NCBI RefSeq assembly: GCF_000499385.1
Contig: NW_013651701.1
Span: forward strand, 103,251 to 167,250
Source of the DNA: Eimeria necatrix
Lineage: Eukaryota > Apicomplexa > Conoidasida > Eucoccidiorida > Eimeriidae
DNA: 64,000 bases
Direction: 5' to 3'
Each line of letters starts with the position of its first letter. Position 1 is the stretch's first letter. Below the pieces are notes generated by a model, which had not been told where the DNA came from, searched no databases, and saw only the letters and a list, made by a program, of their open reading frames with translations. Both the position numbers and the translations under genes were made by a program. Of the stretch, positions 1 to 16,218 are shown in pieces.

Positions 1-2624
<2,624 letters not shown>

Positions 2625-2629
<5 letters not shown>

Positions 2630-2850
2630 CTAGCCAATCGGGTAGCTAGCGAAGCCAGCACGGGGCGAGCTAGCTAGCAGTTAGGCAGCTAGCCCGCCAG
2701 TGAAGCCAACGCCTAGAGAGGTGATAGGCTACAAATATGGAACGAAGGCTCAGAGTGCGATTAGGAGCCTGTGCGAGTCAGCTATCCAGCCGCGCTGGCT
2801 AGCTAGTTAGCTGGCTAGCCGGCTGGCTGGCCAGCTAGCTGGCAGTATGA
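2625..2850. repeat. GCTAGC-rich tract downstream of CDPK1
   Basis: Imperfect run of GCTAGC, GCTGGC and TAGCTAGC units beginning at the CDPK1 stop codon. The motif is self-complementary and recurs at 10258-10436, 13829-13905, 21864-22165, 37978-38060, 38386-38412 and 44206-44250, mainly in introns or between genes. Confidence 0.8.
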
Positions 2851-4620
2851 AACAACGAAATAGAAACTGGCAGCGAGCCTAGGCCCAGATCAGGAGGGAT
2901 TTCTTGTCGGGGTCGTTGTGTGCCCCATACATTTTTCTTGGTGATGAAGACAGGTAACAAACACGCAGACGCCAGGAAGGAACAGAAGCAAAGAGATGAG
3001 CGGCTTAGTACAAGGCTTGAGGGCCTCGCTAAGTGTGCCGCTGCGTGCCTGCGCCATCCCCACTAAAGAACTTGCTGCAGCACCAGCAGCGGCAAAGGCG
3101 GCAAGGGCAGCAACACGAACATGTCGGCAGCAGCAGCAGCACGAGAGGAACGTGGTTTGCTTGGGCCGTTGCGCATCCTTTGTAGATCCGGCTGTTGCAG
3201 CAGCAGAAGCGGCAGCCGAAGTAGTTTAAGGGGACGTCTTTAAGGCCTGTCTTTGCTGTGTGCAAATGCTGCTGGTTTGTCTTGAAGTGAAGTACGCAAC
3301 AGAACTGCTCCGCAGCAGCAGCTGCTGTCCATGCTCCGGCAGGCGCTCACGCAGTTACCCCACAGCAGCGGCTGCGGCTCCTGCAGGAGCAGCTGCTGCT
3401 CTTACAGCATCAGCTGCTCCTGCTCTCCCTGTTTTGTGCAATCGAGGTTTGTCAAGCGGCCTTGGGTGCGCCTATGCAACGAGGGATGCAGGCTGCAGCA
3501 TCAGCTACTGCAGCAGCGACTGCAGCAGGCACTACAGCATCTACAGCGGTAGTTATTGTGACAGCCACAGCAGCATGCTCTGCTGCGGTTGCTGCGAGGA
3601 GGAATCGCGCTGCGATGGCATCTACTGCTGACGGTGCTGCGGCAAGTGCTGCTGCCACCGCAGATAGTGTTGCTGCGGCTGCAGTTGGCATCTTTTATGC
3701 TGCAGCTAGCGTTGTTGCTGCAGTGCAAGGATTGGTATTTGCCTTTATTGTATTGATTTCCCAGAGACAGGGTTGCAGAGGAAGTAGAAGTTACAGCAAC
3801 TGTTGTGGCGGCGACAGGAAAAGGCGTAGCTTTTGCTTCGTCCAAGGAGCAGCCAAACGCATTGCAGGGGAAATATTTATTTGAACTTTTGTAGACAGAA
3901 GTACTGCAGGGTGGACTAGGCTGTTAAGATACAGAGCAACAAGAGCCCCAAAGGGTACACAGAAAAGGTATTAGTAATGTATCCCTGCGTCTGTAGTGGA
4001 AGGGAACGGGAAAATTGAGTACACGGAGCCCGCGACAGCGGTTCAGAAGGAGGTGAAATGAAGTTAAGGAAGAGAAAGAATTAGCCGTTAGCTGCGAAAG
4101 GTAGAATGCTCAGACAAGGAAAAAAGAAATTCAAACTAGAAAAAGAAGTTACCTGGTAATTCTTCGTGCATCCATCCCCACCCACGACCACGAGAACACG
4201 TGCAAGCTCAGAACTCTTACTTTGCCTCTTTCAAGTGTCTACTCTTGAAGCTAACTGACTGACTGCCTGGTTTTAACGAGCAGCAGAAGAAATGGGAAGT
4301 AGAGCCAGAAAAGGCAGTGTGGAATGTCAAGGGAAACATAACCCCGCATGACTGAATTTCAGGAAAGATTCACGAAACACTCACGCATCTATTCTATTGT
4401 ACTTCTGAAACTTGTACTTTGCTGCCCAGCAAGTTCCTTTAATAGAGCTTTCTGTAGCACCAAGAAACTCGTAGATCTTCACATTTTCGGCGCTCACATT
4501 TTGGCGCCAATAATTTGTTTGCTGCAGTCTAGCTAGGGTTTGTAACGCTCCAGCCTTGCAGAGGTGAACGAAGGAGCATCTCAGAGTGATATTTAGGAAC
4601 TTTTCGTCCATGAACTATAT
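2851..4620. other. Intergenic stretch, CAG-rich at 3060-3720; no supported gene
   Basis: About 1.8 kb between two convergent genes. The CAG/GCT-rich block at 3060-3720 is open in several frames on both strands, which is expected of triplet repeats. No conserved domain, no convincing splice pattern and no start context was seen. The rest is ordinary mixed sequence. Confidence 0.5.
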
Positions 4621-5480
4621 GTGTATTCTGAATTTCTCATATACATATATATGCATAAATATGTGTAAGGGCACGTGCAGTGAATGAAGTGACAGAGGTC
4701 ATGAAAGCGTACAGGGGGAGTGATTTCATAGTTAAGGAGAGAATATGCCAGCAGCAGCAACAGCAGGAGCAGCAGCTGCAGAAGCAACACCTTCTGTCTA
4801 GTATTGTAGTTCCCGGCAGCGGCAGCAGCCCGTAGTGGCTGCTGCTGGTGCCCTTGGGTTTCTTCCCCTCCGTTTCCTCGGGCTTGCTCTCCTGCCTCTT
4901 TCATTCTATTCACCGCGTCTGGCTATACAAACTAAAATATGCAAATATATATATACATATATATATATATTATGTATATACCATAATATAGCTGTGGAAT
5001 ACATATGTTATTCGCAGATGCAAAGCTCCTAAATGCCACTCTGCGTGCCTCTCTATGTAAGTATATTCATCTCCTCCACAGCTACTCCTTCGTGAGCCGG
5101 CTCTAAAATAATAATTGAAAGTACATGGATGATATATATTACCTTCAGCTGCAACATTATATTCAACTTACAGGGCATATACATTCACCTTTCAGGGCAT
5201 ATATATGTATGCATATATATAGATATATATACATATCCTGTACAGTAAATGTAAATGTAATGGTATAGATATGCTCATGAACATGCATATATGCATACAT
5301 GTATACATAAATATAAGTGTACATATATATATATCGTTATCCATTATCTTAGTATTCCATTAATATAAAATACATATAGCATACTGTGGCATGGCTAGAA
5401 TATCTATTAACAATGTGTCATTTGCCTATGTGCAATAACACTTCAGATTTAGTACATACGTACGCACATGCATGCGCATG
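4620..5480. repeat. AT-rich tract with (TA)n and ATATGCATA microsatellites
   Basis: Dense TATATA, ATGCATAT and TACATA runs, for example 4945-4980 and 5200-5340, with GTACGTAC and GCATGC near 5455-5485. Base composition differs sharply from the GC-rich triplet DNA on either side. No coding potential seen. It lies 3' of both CDPK1 and the GWD homologue. Confidence 0.75.
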
Positions 5481-5833
5481 CATACAGCACATCACAAAAA
5501 TTAGTTCTCTGGTGGCATATCCACTTTTTGCAAATGTTTTTTATCTGCATGCAGATTAACAAGCTTTACAAATGATTTCAAATGTGCCTTTGCCCACATA
5601 GTTACAAAGGTCACCCACAGCTGCGCAGCAGCTGTGCCGCAAACCGTCACGGCCGTGTTTGTGGCTGCTGCTGCTGCTGCTGCTGTGGCTCGGTCCTTGC
5701 CGTGGCTGCTGCTGCTGCTGCTGCTCGTGCTAGAAAACGGATGCGGGACTCGTGCAGCGAGCAGCCTCCGCCACCGCCTCTGCTGCTGCTGTCGCTGCTT
5801 CGAAGTGGCGGCAGCCGACGCGCGCCTAGGCTG

Positions 5834-5866
<33 letters not shown>

Positions 5867-5873
5867 GCAGCCG

Positions 5874-6740
5874 CTACTCAGGCAAAGCTGGGGACACCGA
5901 GGCCAGCAGCTCTTCGGGTAAGGGCAAACCTTCCGGGCCATCTGTTTCTGTTTGTCCCCAGCTGTCGCCTTCAGGCAGCACAACAGACCGAGAAGAAAGA
6001 AGGGTTATTTTGCCTTCGCTCTTCCACGCCAGCAGCTTCGTTGCTGCAGCACCTGCTGCTGCTGGCTCTTTCGGCGCTGCCGCTGCTGCTGCTGCGCACT
6101 CCTCAGGGGGCTGCCATATGCCGTGCACAATCTGGGGGTAGCCCAGTGCTGCTTCGGCTTCTATTGCTGCTATTGCTGCAGCAAGAAGACAGTCTCTTCT
6201 TGTGGCGCTGTCTGGTAGACATTTTGTGTCTCGGAAGCTTAGGCGCACCCTCTGCACTCCTGACCCGCTAACACTTCCTTGCTGCTGCTGCTGCTGCTGT
6301 GGCAGCTTTGGGGGGAGCGCTTGGTGCTGCTGCTGCGGCTGCTGCTGCGGCTGCTGCTGCTGTTGCTGCTGCAGCTGCAGTAGCTGCTGCTGCTGAAGAT
6401 GCAACAGCCCCTGCTGTTTGCGGCGCTGATCGCGGCGCAGCAGCAGCGGCTGCCGCTGTGGCAGTAGCCTTGAAACTAATCCATCAACAGCCATGAGACC
6501 CTCTAAACCCTCGACACTAAAATCTGGCGACAGCAGCAAAGCTGAACCTGTCTGCAGCGCCACACTTCTGCTGCTGACCCGCAGCACCCGCGGCTGGGAG
6601 ACGAGGAAGCCGGAGGGGGTTCGGACGCAGCTGCAGCACGAAGCAGGCTGGCCGCAGCAGCAGCAGACGCGCTCGGAAGGCCGCTGCCGCTGCTGCTGTC
6701 GCTGCCGCTGAGCACTGCTGGGCGGCGATGACGGCAAAGT

Positions 6741-6772
<32 letters not shown>

Positions 6773-8275
6773 GGGCGGACGCTGGCTCCTGCGACGAAGC
6801 AGGATCTCCGGGGCAGGCGAATCGAACGCCCGCATGATGAACTCGGTCTTCCTTGTCTCTTCCGCTGTGCATTCTAGTTGCTGCGCCTCCTCGTGCTGCT
6901 GCTGCTTCTGCTCTTGGCGTGAAGTCCGCAGCAGCTGCTGCAGCAGCACTCTCGCTGGCACTCGCCTCTGCCTCGGGGCTGCAGTAGCGAAGATAGAAAA
7001 GCCCCGGAAGGCCTGGCACTTCGCGCACACCTTGCAGAGTTTCTCTGGGGGGAAGCCCCAGGCCCAGCACCACCTCTCCGGCCACTGCGCTGCTGCCGCT
7101 GCTGCTGCTGCTGCTGCTGGACCGGCCGGTGGCGAAGTCACAAGCAGGCAAAGGCGCGGATGAGCGGCAGAGGAAGGAAACGGCGTTGCTGCTGCTCTCT
7201 ACGAGCTGTATAAGAACTGCAACGCGCACCTGAGCACAGTCAGCAACGCAAACAGCAGCAGGCGCTTTCCAAGTTGCTGTTGTTGCTGCCGCTGCAGCAG
7301 AGGCGCTGCGGCAGCAGCAAACGCCAGCGCAATCATGCGCAGCTGCAGCAGCCGCGGCAGCAGCGAAGCAGATTTTCTCAGCTGGGCCTGCCTCCCAGCG
7401 CCGTAACAGCCATCCGCCTGCCCGCAGCAGCAGCAACAGCAGCAACAGCAGCAGCAACAGCAGCAGCAGGTTACCGTTGAGTGTTTGACTTTGGCCCGCT
7501 GCAGGGCCAGCACAACCGGGGGCGAGAAGAGAGTGGCCCACACCGAAAGGACTCCGAGCCAAAGCCTCTGAGTGTCTTGCAGCATCAGCAGCCGGAGGCG
7601 GGCGTTGGGGCTGACAGCAGCATCGGGGGGCCCCTCGAGGGGCCCCTGTTCGCAGAAGTTGTGCAAGTCATGCAGCACATCTGGAGGGGCCTGCAGCATG
7701 TGGATGATGTGTCGGGCTCTCCTGAGGAGTCTTTCGAGCTGCAGGAATCCGCGCAGAAGGGGCCCCTCTCCGCCTGCAGCAGCAGCAGCAGCAGCAGCTG
7801 CGGCTTCGCCGTCGGGGGGCTTCTCGCCGAGGGCCCTGGAGGCTGCTGCTGCCGTGCGGGCAGCAGCAGCAGCAGCTGCTGCTGCGTTGGTCTGCCGCAG
7901 CTCGGCCACCTCCACGGCCAAGTCCAGCGCAGCACAAATGCGCTGCAAAGCCTTCCGCAGATGGCTGTTGGGGGGGAAAGACAGACAATGCTCCAGCGCG
8001 TAGAAAGGAACTGCTGCTGTTGCTGCTAAGCAGCTGTGCAGCTGCGTGTGCTGCAGCATCGCCAGCCCCAAGCAGCGAGCCCCCACGTGGTGCGGCTGAA
8101 ATGCTGCAGGGGCCAAAAACCACCGCACAGAAGCTTGCTGCTGCCGCTCTCCTGAGGGCTGCGACAGCAAGCTGCTGCTGTTGAGGAGGCTGCGGCTGCG
8201 GCGTGCGAGTCTGCGGCTGCTGAATTTGCGGGCTGCTGCAATGGCTTTGGCTGCGGCCGGCGGCGGCGCGTCCAG

Positions 8276-8311
<36 letters not shown>

Positions 8312-11300
8312 CGTCCGCTCAAACTCCCCCTCGCTCTCCTCGTCCGCGTCGTCCGTGTCGATCCCGGGATCGTCTCCTCCATCCTCAAACAAAGAAAGAA
8401 ATAAAGGCCTTTGCCGCACTTGAGTTTGAAAAGCACTTGTGCAAAGTTTGTGCTCCACAACTACTGGCTTGGGAGGTGGGCCCCTCCCGGGGGCCCCCCC
8501 CCTCCGCATGGGGCCCAGCCCGCTGTTGCCGAAGGACACGCGCAGCAGCCCCTCTCCGGGGCTGTTGCTGCCTTTCCCGCTGCTGCTGCTGCACTCGGAG
8601 TCCCCGCGGCCTGCCTTGCACAGACGCAGCGGAGCAGCAGCAGCAGCAGCTGCTGCAGAGGCCGCCACGGAGCTGCCCGACAGCGGCGCCTCCTCGGGGA
8701 TGTCTCGGCCCAGCAGCAAAACGTCGTCGCTGCCCTGCCCAACTGCTGCTGCTGCTGCTGCTGCTTCCGCCAAGAGCTCCTCTGCTGCAGCGCTTTCTGC
8801 TGCTGCCACTCCCTGCGTCTCCTCCCCAGCCAGCTGCGGCAGCTGCAGCGGGGATATTGTCGGGTAAGAGACTGTCAGCAGCAGCGGCAGGTGCTCTGCG
8901 TTGTCTTGAGCTTTGCTGGGCTGCGTGACTGTGCTGCGGACCCGCACAGCAGGGCCGCTGCTGAAGCTGCTGCTGCTGCAGCAGACCTCCGCGTCCCTCG
9001 TCAGCAGCAAAGGGGTGCTCTGCCACTCCTCAGCCAGCCGCAGCTGCTGCAGCACGAACCGCCGCCGCTCCCGCACCACACAGTACCGCTGCTTCAGCGG
9101 CAGCAGCAGCAGCAGCTGCTGCACCGAGGGGCAGATCGTGCGGCCCGCCTCCGTCTCTTCCGCAAGGGCGCCAAGCCAGCAGCGCACCTGCAGCTCCCGC
9201 TGCTGCTGCTGCAGCTGCTGCAGCAGCAGCAAGAAATACGCAGGGTCTCTACACACAGCGAAGAAGCAGCGCTGCGTCCTGCAACGAACCAAAAGGCTGC
9301 AGCTGCTGCCAGGCACAAAGGAAGCAGGAGTGCAGCGCGAGACGGCGCAGTCGCCGCCTTCGGCGTCAAGTTCTCTGTAGGCAGCAGCAGCAGTTGCTGC
9401 TGCTGCTGCCAGCATCAACTCGGCAAACGTCGCACACGGGTGCGGGGGCTCCAGCTCAGACCCTCCTGAAGCTGCTGCCGCAGCAGCTGCAGCTGCTGCT
9501 GCTGCTGGGTCTCCTGCAGCCGAAGGGTCCTCATCCTGCTGCAGCTGCTGCTCGATGATCTTCTGCTGCCTGCCGAGCTCCCGCAGCAGCAGCAGCAGCT
9601 GAAGCTTCGCGTGCTGCGCTGCAGCAGGAAGGAAGGCAGCAGCCGCCGGGCAGAGCAGCACGGCCCTTATGTAGGGGGGGATCTCTTCGTCTCCGTTGCA
9701 GCAAACAGCAGCAAGCAGCAGCGGCTGCGGAGACGGAGGCAGCGCAGCAGCTGCTGCTAATGAAGGCAGAAGCAGCAAAGAACCTGCTGCTGCTGTGGTC
9801 TCAGTGGGAGCCAGCCAAAAGGGTGCAGGCGGATAGCCGGGGGAAACGGCGTCAGCAAAAGACAGCAAATGAGACGCCTGCAGCAGCAGCACATCAGCAG
9901 CAGCAAATTGCTGCCTTTGTGTCACAAACTGTGGCAACAAAACGGCAGCAGCACCAAGTACAGAAACACGCAAGCGCCAGTTCCCCCGACAAGCCACGGC
10001 AGCAGCAGCAGCATTAGCAGCAGCACCAGCAGCAGCAGCAGCATTAGCAGCAGCACCAGCAGCAGCAGCAGCTGGTGTAGCAAACGCCATAGCACTGTGG
10101 GGAGTCAGCCATTCAAATGGAGCAGAGTAGCCCGTCGGAGCAGCAGAAAAAGAAAGACAGGCAAAAATAGAAAAGATAAAGAAGAAAATATAAAAAGATG
10201 ATGTAGGGCAGTGCAGCAGCAGCAAACTCCTTGCAAGGCTATCTTCCAGTCTGGTGTTCTACCATAGCTAGCTGCCTAGCTAGCTGGCGAACTATCTGGC
10301 TAGCTAGCTGGCTGGCTGGCTAGCTACCCGGTTGGCCAGCTAGCTACCAAGTTGACTAGCTAGCTGTCTAACTAGCTGGCTAGCTATTTGGCTAGCTAGC
10401 TGGCTAGCTGGCTAGCTGGCTAGCTCGAGACACTACTGGCCTCCCATCCAGCGCAGACCCTGCAGAAGGTCTCAGTCGCGCGCAGGCGGAAGCAAGAGAG
10501 CAACAGCAGCAGAAAGGGAGCAGCAGCAGCAGCAGAGAGGCAGCAACAGAAGGAGCAGGAGCAGCAGCAGCAGAGAAGGAGCAGGAGCAGCAGAGAGGCA
10601 GCAGCAGCAACAGAGATGCAGCAGCAGCAAAGAGGCAGCAGCAGCAACAGATAAGGAGCCACAGAGGAGCCGGCACCGGCGGACGAAAGCACAAGCCGTA
10701 TCCCTCAAAGCAGGAAAAGGAGCTACAAAGCAGCAGCCAAAAGAAAAGGAATGGATATAAAAATAACAATAAAAAGAAATAAACTTGAAGACAAAAAGAA
10801 GCAGCAGCAGCTGATAAAAAGGCTTACTGCCACCACAGAGTGCAGCACCGACTGCTGCACTACGCCCAGCGCCACCCAGCTAGCCACCGCGGAGTTCTCG
10901 CTAGCCGCCTGACCCGCACACGAAGCCACATCTAGCTGCTGCTGCTGCTGCTGCTGCTGCTTCTGCTGCTGCATTCGCTGCAACTGTGCTGCTGCAACTG
11001 CAAATTCCGGTGCAGGTGCGCCCAGCGCAGCCACTCGCAGCGGCAAAATAGGCGCGACGCCGCAAGCACACGTAACGGCGGCAGCAGCAAAAGCAGCAGC
11101 AGCAAAAGCAGCAGCAGCAAAGGCAGCAGCGAAGAGCGCAGCAGCAGAAGCCGCTGCGGTGCCGCAGCGACAACAGATAATAGCAGCGAAACTACTGGCA
11201 GCAATAGCAGCATTAGAAGTACCGGGAAGCAAAGTTGCCACAGCAGCAGCAGCAGCCTCTGCACCAGTCCTAACAACACCAGTAGCAGCAGCAGTAGCAA

Positions 11301-11686
11301 GTGCATGCACGCTGCACGAATGCAGCAGCAGCAGCAGCAGCAGCTACCTGCAGGAAGAAGAGCAACTTCTCTTTGAAGTGCTCTTGGCTCAAATCAATAA
11401 GACGGCCAACAGCACGGCCCAGGCGGTCTAAAAGTGCTCTGCGCTGCAGCCGCTGCAGCGCCACGTGTTCTTCCCACGCGGCCCCTTTCATTCCCTGTGC
11501 TGCTGCAGTTTTTGCTGCTCCTGCAGCTGCTGCTGCAGCACCAGTTGGCGTCTGTGCTGCTGCCGATGCCGCTCCTGCGGCTCCTACGCGGCGGCTGCAG
11601 CAGCTGCGGCAGCTGCGGAGACACTCCACCGCCTCTGCGTCGAGCGCTGCCCAGTCTCCTGCGATAATCGAAACCTCTGTAAACCT

Positions 11687-11722
<36 letters not shown>

Positions 11723-11859
11723 GGATCAATGGACACAACAGGCGCAGCAACAGCAGCACTTGTAGCAACGCAGGTGAGGAAGTGCGCAAGCAGCACCAAG
11801 TGACGAAATCTACGAGCGCCACAGCCGTTTCGCCAACTGCTTCAGGACGCATGCCGTAG

Positions 11860-11896
<37 letters not shown>

Positions 11897-12205
11897 CACT
11901 GCTGCTGGGCCTCCTGCTGCTGCAGCTGCAACCTACCAAGGATAGTGACACTTGAGAGTGAAGAGGAGAGGGCCAACTAAGGGGAAAAGCACGCGGGGAC
12001 AAGGGGGCACTGGAATTCGCTGCAGCATCTCAGCGAACTGCTGCGCCTGCTGAGCGTGCAGCTGCTGCAGCTGCTGCTGCTGCTGCTGCTGCTGCTTGGA
12101 AGTCGAAAATATACCTGGTGTGCCCCCGCCTGACGCACTAGCTACAGAGCCAGCAGGCGAGTCAGGAGCTGCACAGTTCTCAGCCTGCTGTTGCTGCTGT
12201 TGCGT

Positions 12206-12238
<33 letters not shown>

Positions 12239-15200
12239 CTGTTGTTCTGCCGCAGGTGTGGGTGCTTGCTGGGGCTCGCCCGCTGCGTGGGTGCATTGCT
12301 GCTGCTGCAGGTTCTGTTGCTTCTCCTGCAGCGCGGCTTGCTGCTCCTCCTGCAGCAGCAGCTTCAGCTGGCGCTGCTGCAGCGGCGAAAACGGTATTGG
12401 GTAGCTGCTGCTGATGACTCTGCGCTGCAGTGTGTCTGCATAAGCTTCTTGCTGCAGCACGCGGCCAGCCAGCTGGTGGTAAAGAGCATCCACTGCAACT
12501 TCCAGCAGCAGCAGCTCCGCCGATGCTGCTTCCTCTCCCCTGCTGCTGCTGCTGTCTCTTGCTGCAGCCAGGAGGCTCCGCACGCAGCCCACCTGGTGCA
12601 GCAGCTCGAAGCAGCTGCAGCGCAGCCGACAGCAGCCGCACACGTGGCCGCCTTCAGCTTCCTGCTGCTGCTGCTGCTGCTGCCGCTGGGGATGATAGTG
12701 TGGAGCTTCCATCGGGCAGCGCGCCACAGCAGGGTGCGTGGCGATTGCCTGCAGCTGCAGCAGCAGCTCGCCGTAGCGGTCGTGCTGCTGCTGCAGCTGC
12801 TGCTGCTGCAGCTGCTGCTGCAGCGGCTGCTGGTGCAGCCGGTGGCAGTACAGCGCCACTTCTAAGGGAACACTGGGCACCGGCAACGCCTGCGAGAATT
12901 CCTCTGGGAGACAAAAGTTGCGGCCGTCGTCGTTGCTGCTGCTGCTGCTGCTGCTGCTGTCGTTGGGCTGCGCAGCCTGTGGCGGGGAAGCAGCAGCAGC
13001 AGGCTCTGCTGCTGCTGCTGCTGCACCGAATCTGCGGTGCTTGCAGTTAGTAAGGAGACAGGCCTCGAGCGCCAAGTGCTGCTGAGAACCCAGCAAAGAC
13101 AAAAGGTGCTGCAGATGAGACAAAGATGCTGCTGTTGCTTTGAGGCGGCGAGAGAGAGACACGCGGTCGCTCTGCTGCTGCTGCTTCCCGCGCATGGCGT
13201 CTTGCTGCTGCTGCTGCTGCTGCTGCTGCAGGTCGGACAGGGACTCGACCACGCTCGCATCCATGTCGGCCTCTGCGTCTCTGCACCGCGCCGCAGATGC
13301 TGCTGCTGCCGCTGCTGTCGCTGCTGCTGCATCTGCTGCTTGTTGCTGCACTGTCTGGGAGTCGTCTTCCACAAGGTTCTTGGGGAACACCTCTAGCGGC
13401 AGGTACAGTTGCGGCTGCTGCTGCTGCTCTTGCTGCTGCTGGCCCTGCTGCTGCTGCTGCAGCTGCTGCAGCTGCTGCACTAGCTGCCTCTCCGTCCGCT
13501 GCAGCTCTTTGTAGGTCTGCTCCGAGGCACCAAAAGCCCCCCAAAATGCTGCTGCGTCTCCCCCAGCGCGGCAGTAGGCCACAGTGGCGTTAAGTATGGC
13601 AGCATCAGACCCCAGGGCCAGTGCTGCTTCTGCTGCAGCAGCAGAGCAGCAGGCAGCAGCAGGCGACAGCAGAGACACCAGCAGCGGGGGCACCGCGCGG
13701 GCTGCATGCGAAAGACTCTCCGCCCAAGCAGCAAAAAATGGGGCCCCTACAGCAGCAGCAGCAGCGCGCAGGGTCCTCTGTAGGGCCTGCAGCACACAAC
13801 ACGCACAAGCACATGACGGGGGCCCTTCACAGCTAGCTAGCTAGCTAGCTAGCTAGCTAGCTAGCTAGCTAGCTAGATTCTCAGCTAGCTGATATTGGCG
13901 CCGCTAGCTAGCAAGCCTATAAGAGGCTGCTTCCTCGGCCCTTATGTGCTCCTGCTGGGGCGTCTGCGCCAAACCCGCAGCAGCTCTGTGGCTCTCGCGC
14001 GTGCGCTGCTGCTGTGCTGCTGCCGTGCTGCTGCTGCGCTGCTGCTGCAGTGCTGCTGCTGCAGTGCTGCTGCTACCTGCACGAGTCTGGCGCCCAGGAT
14101 GAGGGGGGCAAGAGTCCCGACACAAAAGCGGATAACACTTCTTGCTTCCATGCCCTCGTTCCAGTGTCTGCCGAGCAGCAGCAGCAGCCTCTCAGCAGCA
14201 GGTGCTGCTGCTGCTGGCAGCAGCGGGAAAGCCACAGCCTTCAGGGTTTCTTCTTCTGCTGCACTGCGCACTTGGGCGCTGCTGCAAGGGCTGCTGCGGT
14301 CCACAGCCAGGCCAACTGCTGCTGCTGCTGCTACTCCCGGTGCAGCAGAGCAAACCTTGATGGCAGGCACTGCTGCTGTATCTGCTGCCATGGGCTCCTC
14401 TGCTGCAATAAACCCTGCTGCATCTGCTGCTAGTGCTGCTGCTGCTGCTTCTTCTTCTGCAAGATGCACCTCCACCTTGGGAAGCTCGGTCATGGGGGAG
14501 AGCACCATCGGCGCTGGCTCCTCCACAAACCCTAGCTCTTGCTGCTGCATTTGCTGCTCAGCTGCTTCAATCGCCTCCACAGCTTCTTCTGCGCCCGCTG
14601 CTGCTGCTGCTGCTGCTGCGGCACTAGCTGCTGCCGCCGCTGCTGTTGCTGCTGCCGCCTGCACACATGTGGTGGACCGGTTCTGCTGCGGCTGCAGCAT
14701 GCGGCCTGCTGCGTCCCGCGACGATGGGGAGCAGCAGCAGCACCGATTGCTATCAACTGCAGCGCCAGCAGCAGCACTGTCACTGCTGCTGCAGCAGCAG
14801 CAGCCACTGCCCCAGGCATCACTGTGGCAGCGGCGCCTAATCATGGGTGGACAGCAGCAGCGGAGGCTCAAGATTCTGGGCAGTTCCTTGGCCGGCTCTT
14901 GCAGGGTGTTTTGCTTCAGCTGCTGCTGCTGCTGCTCGGGCTGCTGCTGCTGCTGCTGAGTCTGCTGCCTAGCCAGCAGCAGCTGCACAAAGCCAAGCTG
15001 CTGCTCGTTCTGCCAGCCCCACAACTCCGCCACCACGAACACAAAGACCCAAGACCAGAAGCTAACAGCTTTTCTGTCATAGGCGTCGCCCTCTAGCAGC
15101 CGCAAAAGGCACTCCACCAAAGCCTGGGGGCCCCCGGGGGCCCCTGCTGCTGCTGCTGCTGCTGGGGCCCCGGGGGCCCCCCGCAGCAGCCCCCAGGGGG

Positions 15201-15691
15201 AGCCTCGGAAGGGAGGCAGCGGGTCTGCGAGGAAACGCGAAGACTCAAAGAGCGCATGCAGCAGCTTGCTTTGCTGCTGCATTTGCTGCTGCACTGTTTC
15301 AGCCAAGCTGCGCCGGACATCTCGGGGAGTCAAGCTGCTGCGGCGCCTGTGCGTCGGCTGCCGCCGCAGCTGCTCCGGCTGCGGCCCGTTTTGCTGCTGC
15401 TGCTGCTGCTGCTGCTTTTGCTCCTGCAGCGGCCTGTAAGCTGAAACATCCAGACTCGTGTACCGGCTAATGTCAGTCTCCGCCTCCTGCTGCTCCTGCT
15501 GTTCCTGCTGCTGTTGCTGCTGGGTTTGCTGCTGCTGCTGCTGCCGTTCCGAGTGCTCAGGCTGCAGATCCGACTGCTGCTGCTGCAGCTGCGGACGCTG
15601 CGAATGGTGGTGATGGTGATGGTGGTGCTGGTGCTGAGAGGGAGCTTCATGCTGCTCAGATGGCACCTGCGGTTCCTGCTGCTGCTCCAGG

Positions 15692-15727
<36 letters not shown>

Positions 15728-16185
15728 TGGTGGGCCTGCTGCTGCTGGCGGCTGGGTTGAAGCGGCGGGGTGCGGTGCCTGGAGGGGGACCTGCGTCTCT
15801 TGGAGTGCAGGGCGGCAGCTTGTTCGGAGCTGCTGGCCGCAGCAGCAGCAGCAGCAGCAGCAGCAGGGTCGGTGGCGGAGAGCAGCACGAGCAGCTTGTC
15901 TGTTGCAAACAGCAGCTGCTGCTCCAAACTCGGCGACAGCAGCGGCTTCGACACATCTATACAAAAGTTGCCCCCGTGAGTTGCCTGGGCGCAGTGGTGC
16001 CACCTGTAGGGGGGGGGCCCCGAGCGCAGCACGAAGCTGACGCCCACAGCTGCAGCAGCAGGTCAAGACACGCAGCACAGCAACACTCTGCAGCCTCTGC
16101 AGCAGCAGCAGCAGCAGTAGCTGCTGCTGCTCCTGCTGCAGCGGCTCCTCTGCACGTGTTCGTGCTGCGGCGTTACGGCCGCTCG

Positions 16186-16218
<33 letters not shown>

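Noticed and set aside
3462..3884. Ala/Thr-rich plus-strand frame after CDPK1
   Set aside because: Composition is explained by GCA/GCT repeats; no homologous domain, splice partner or promoter sign was seen.
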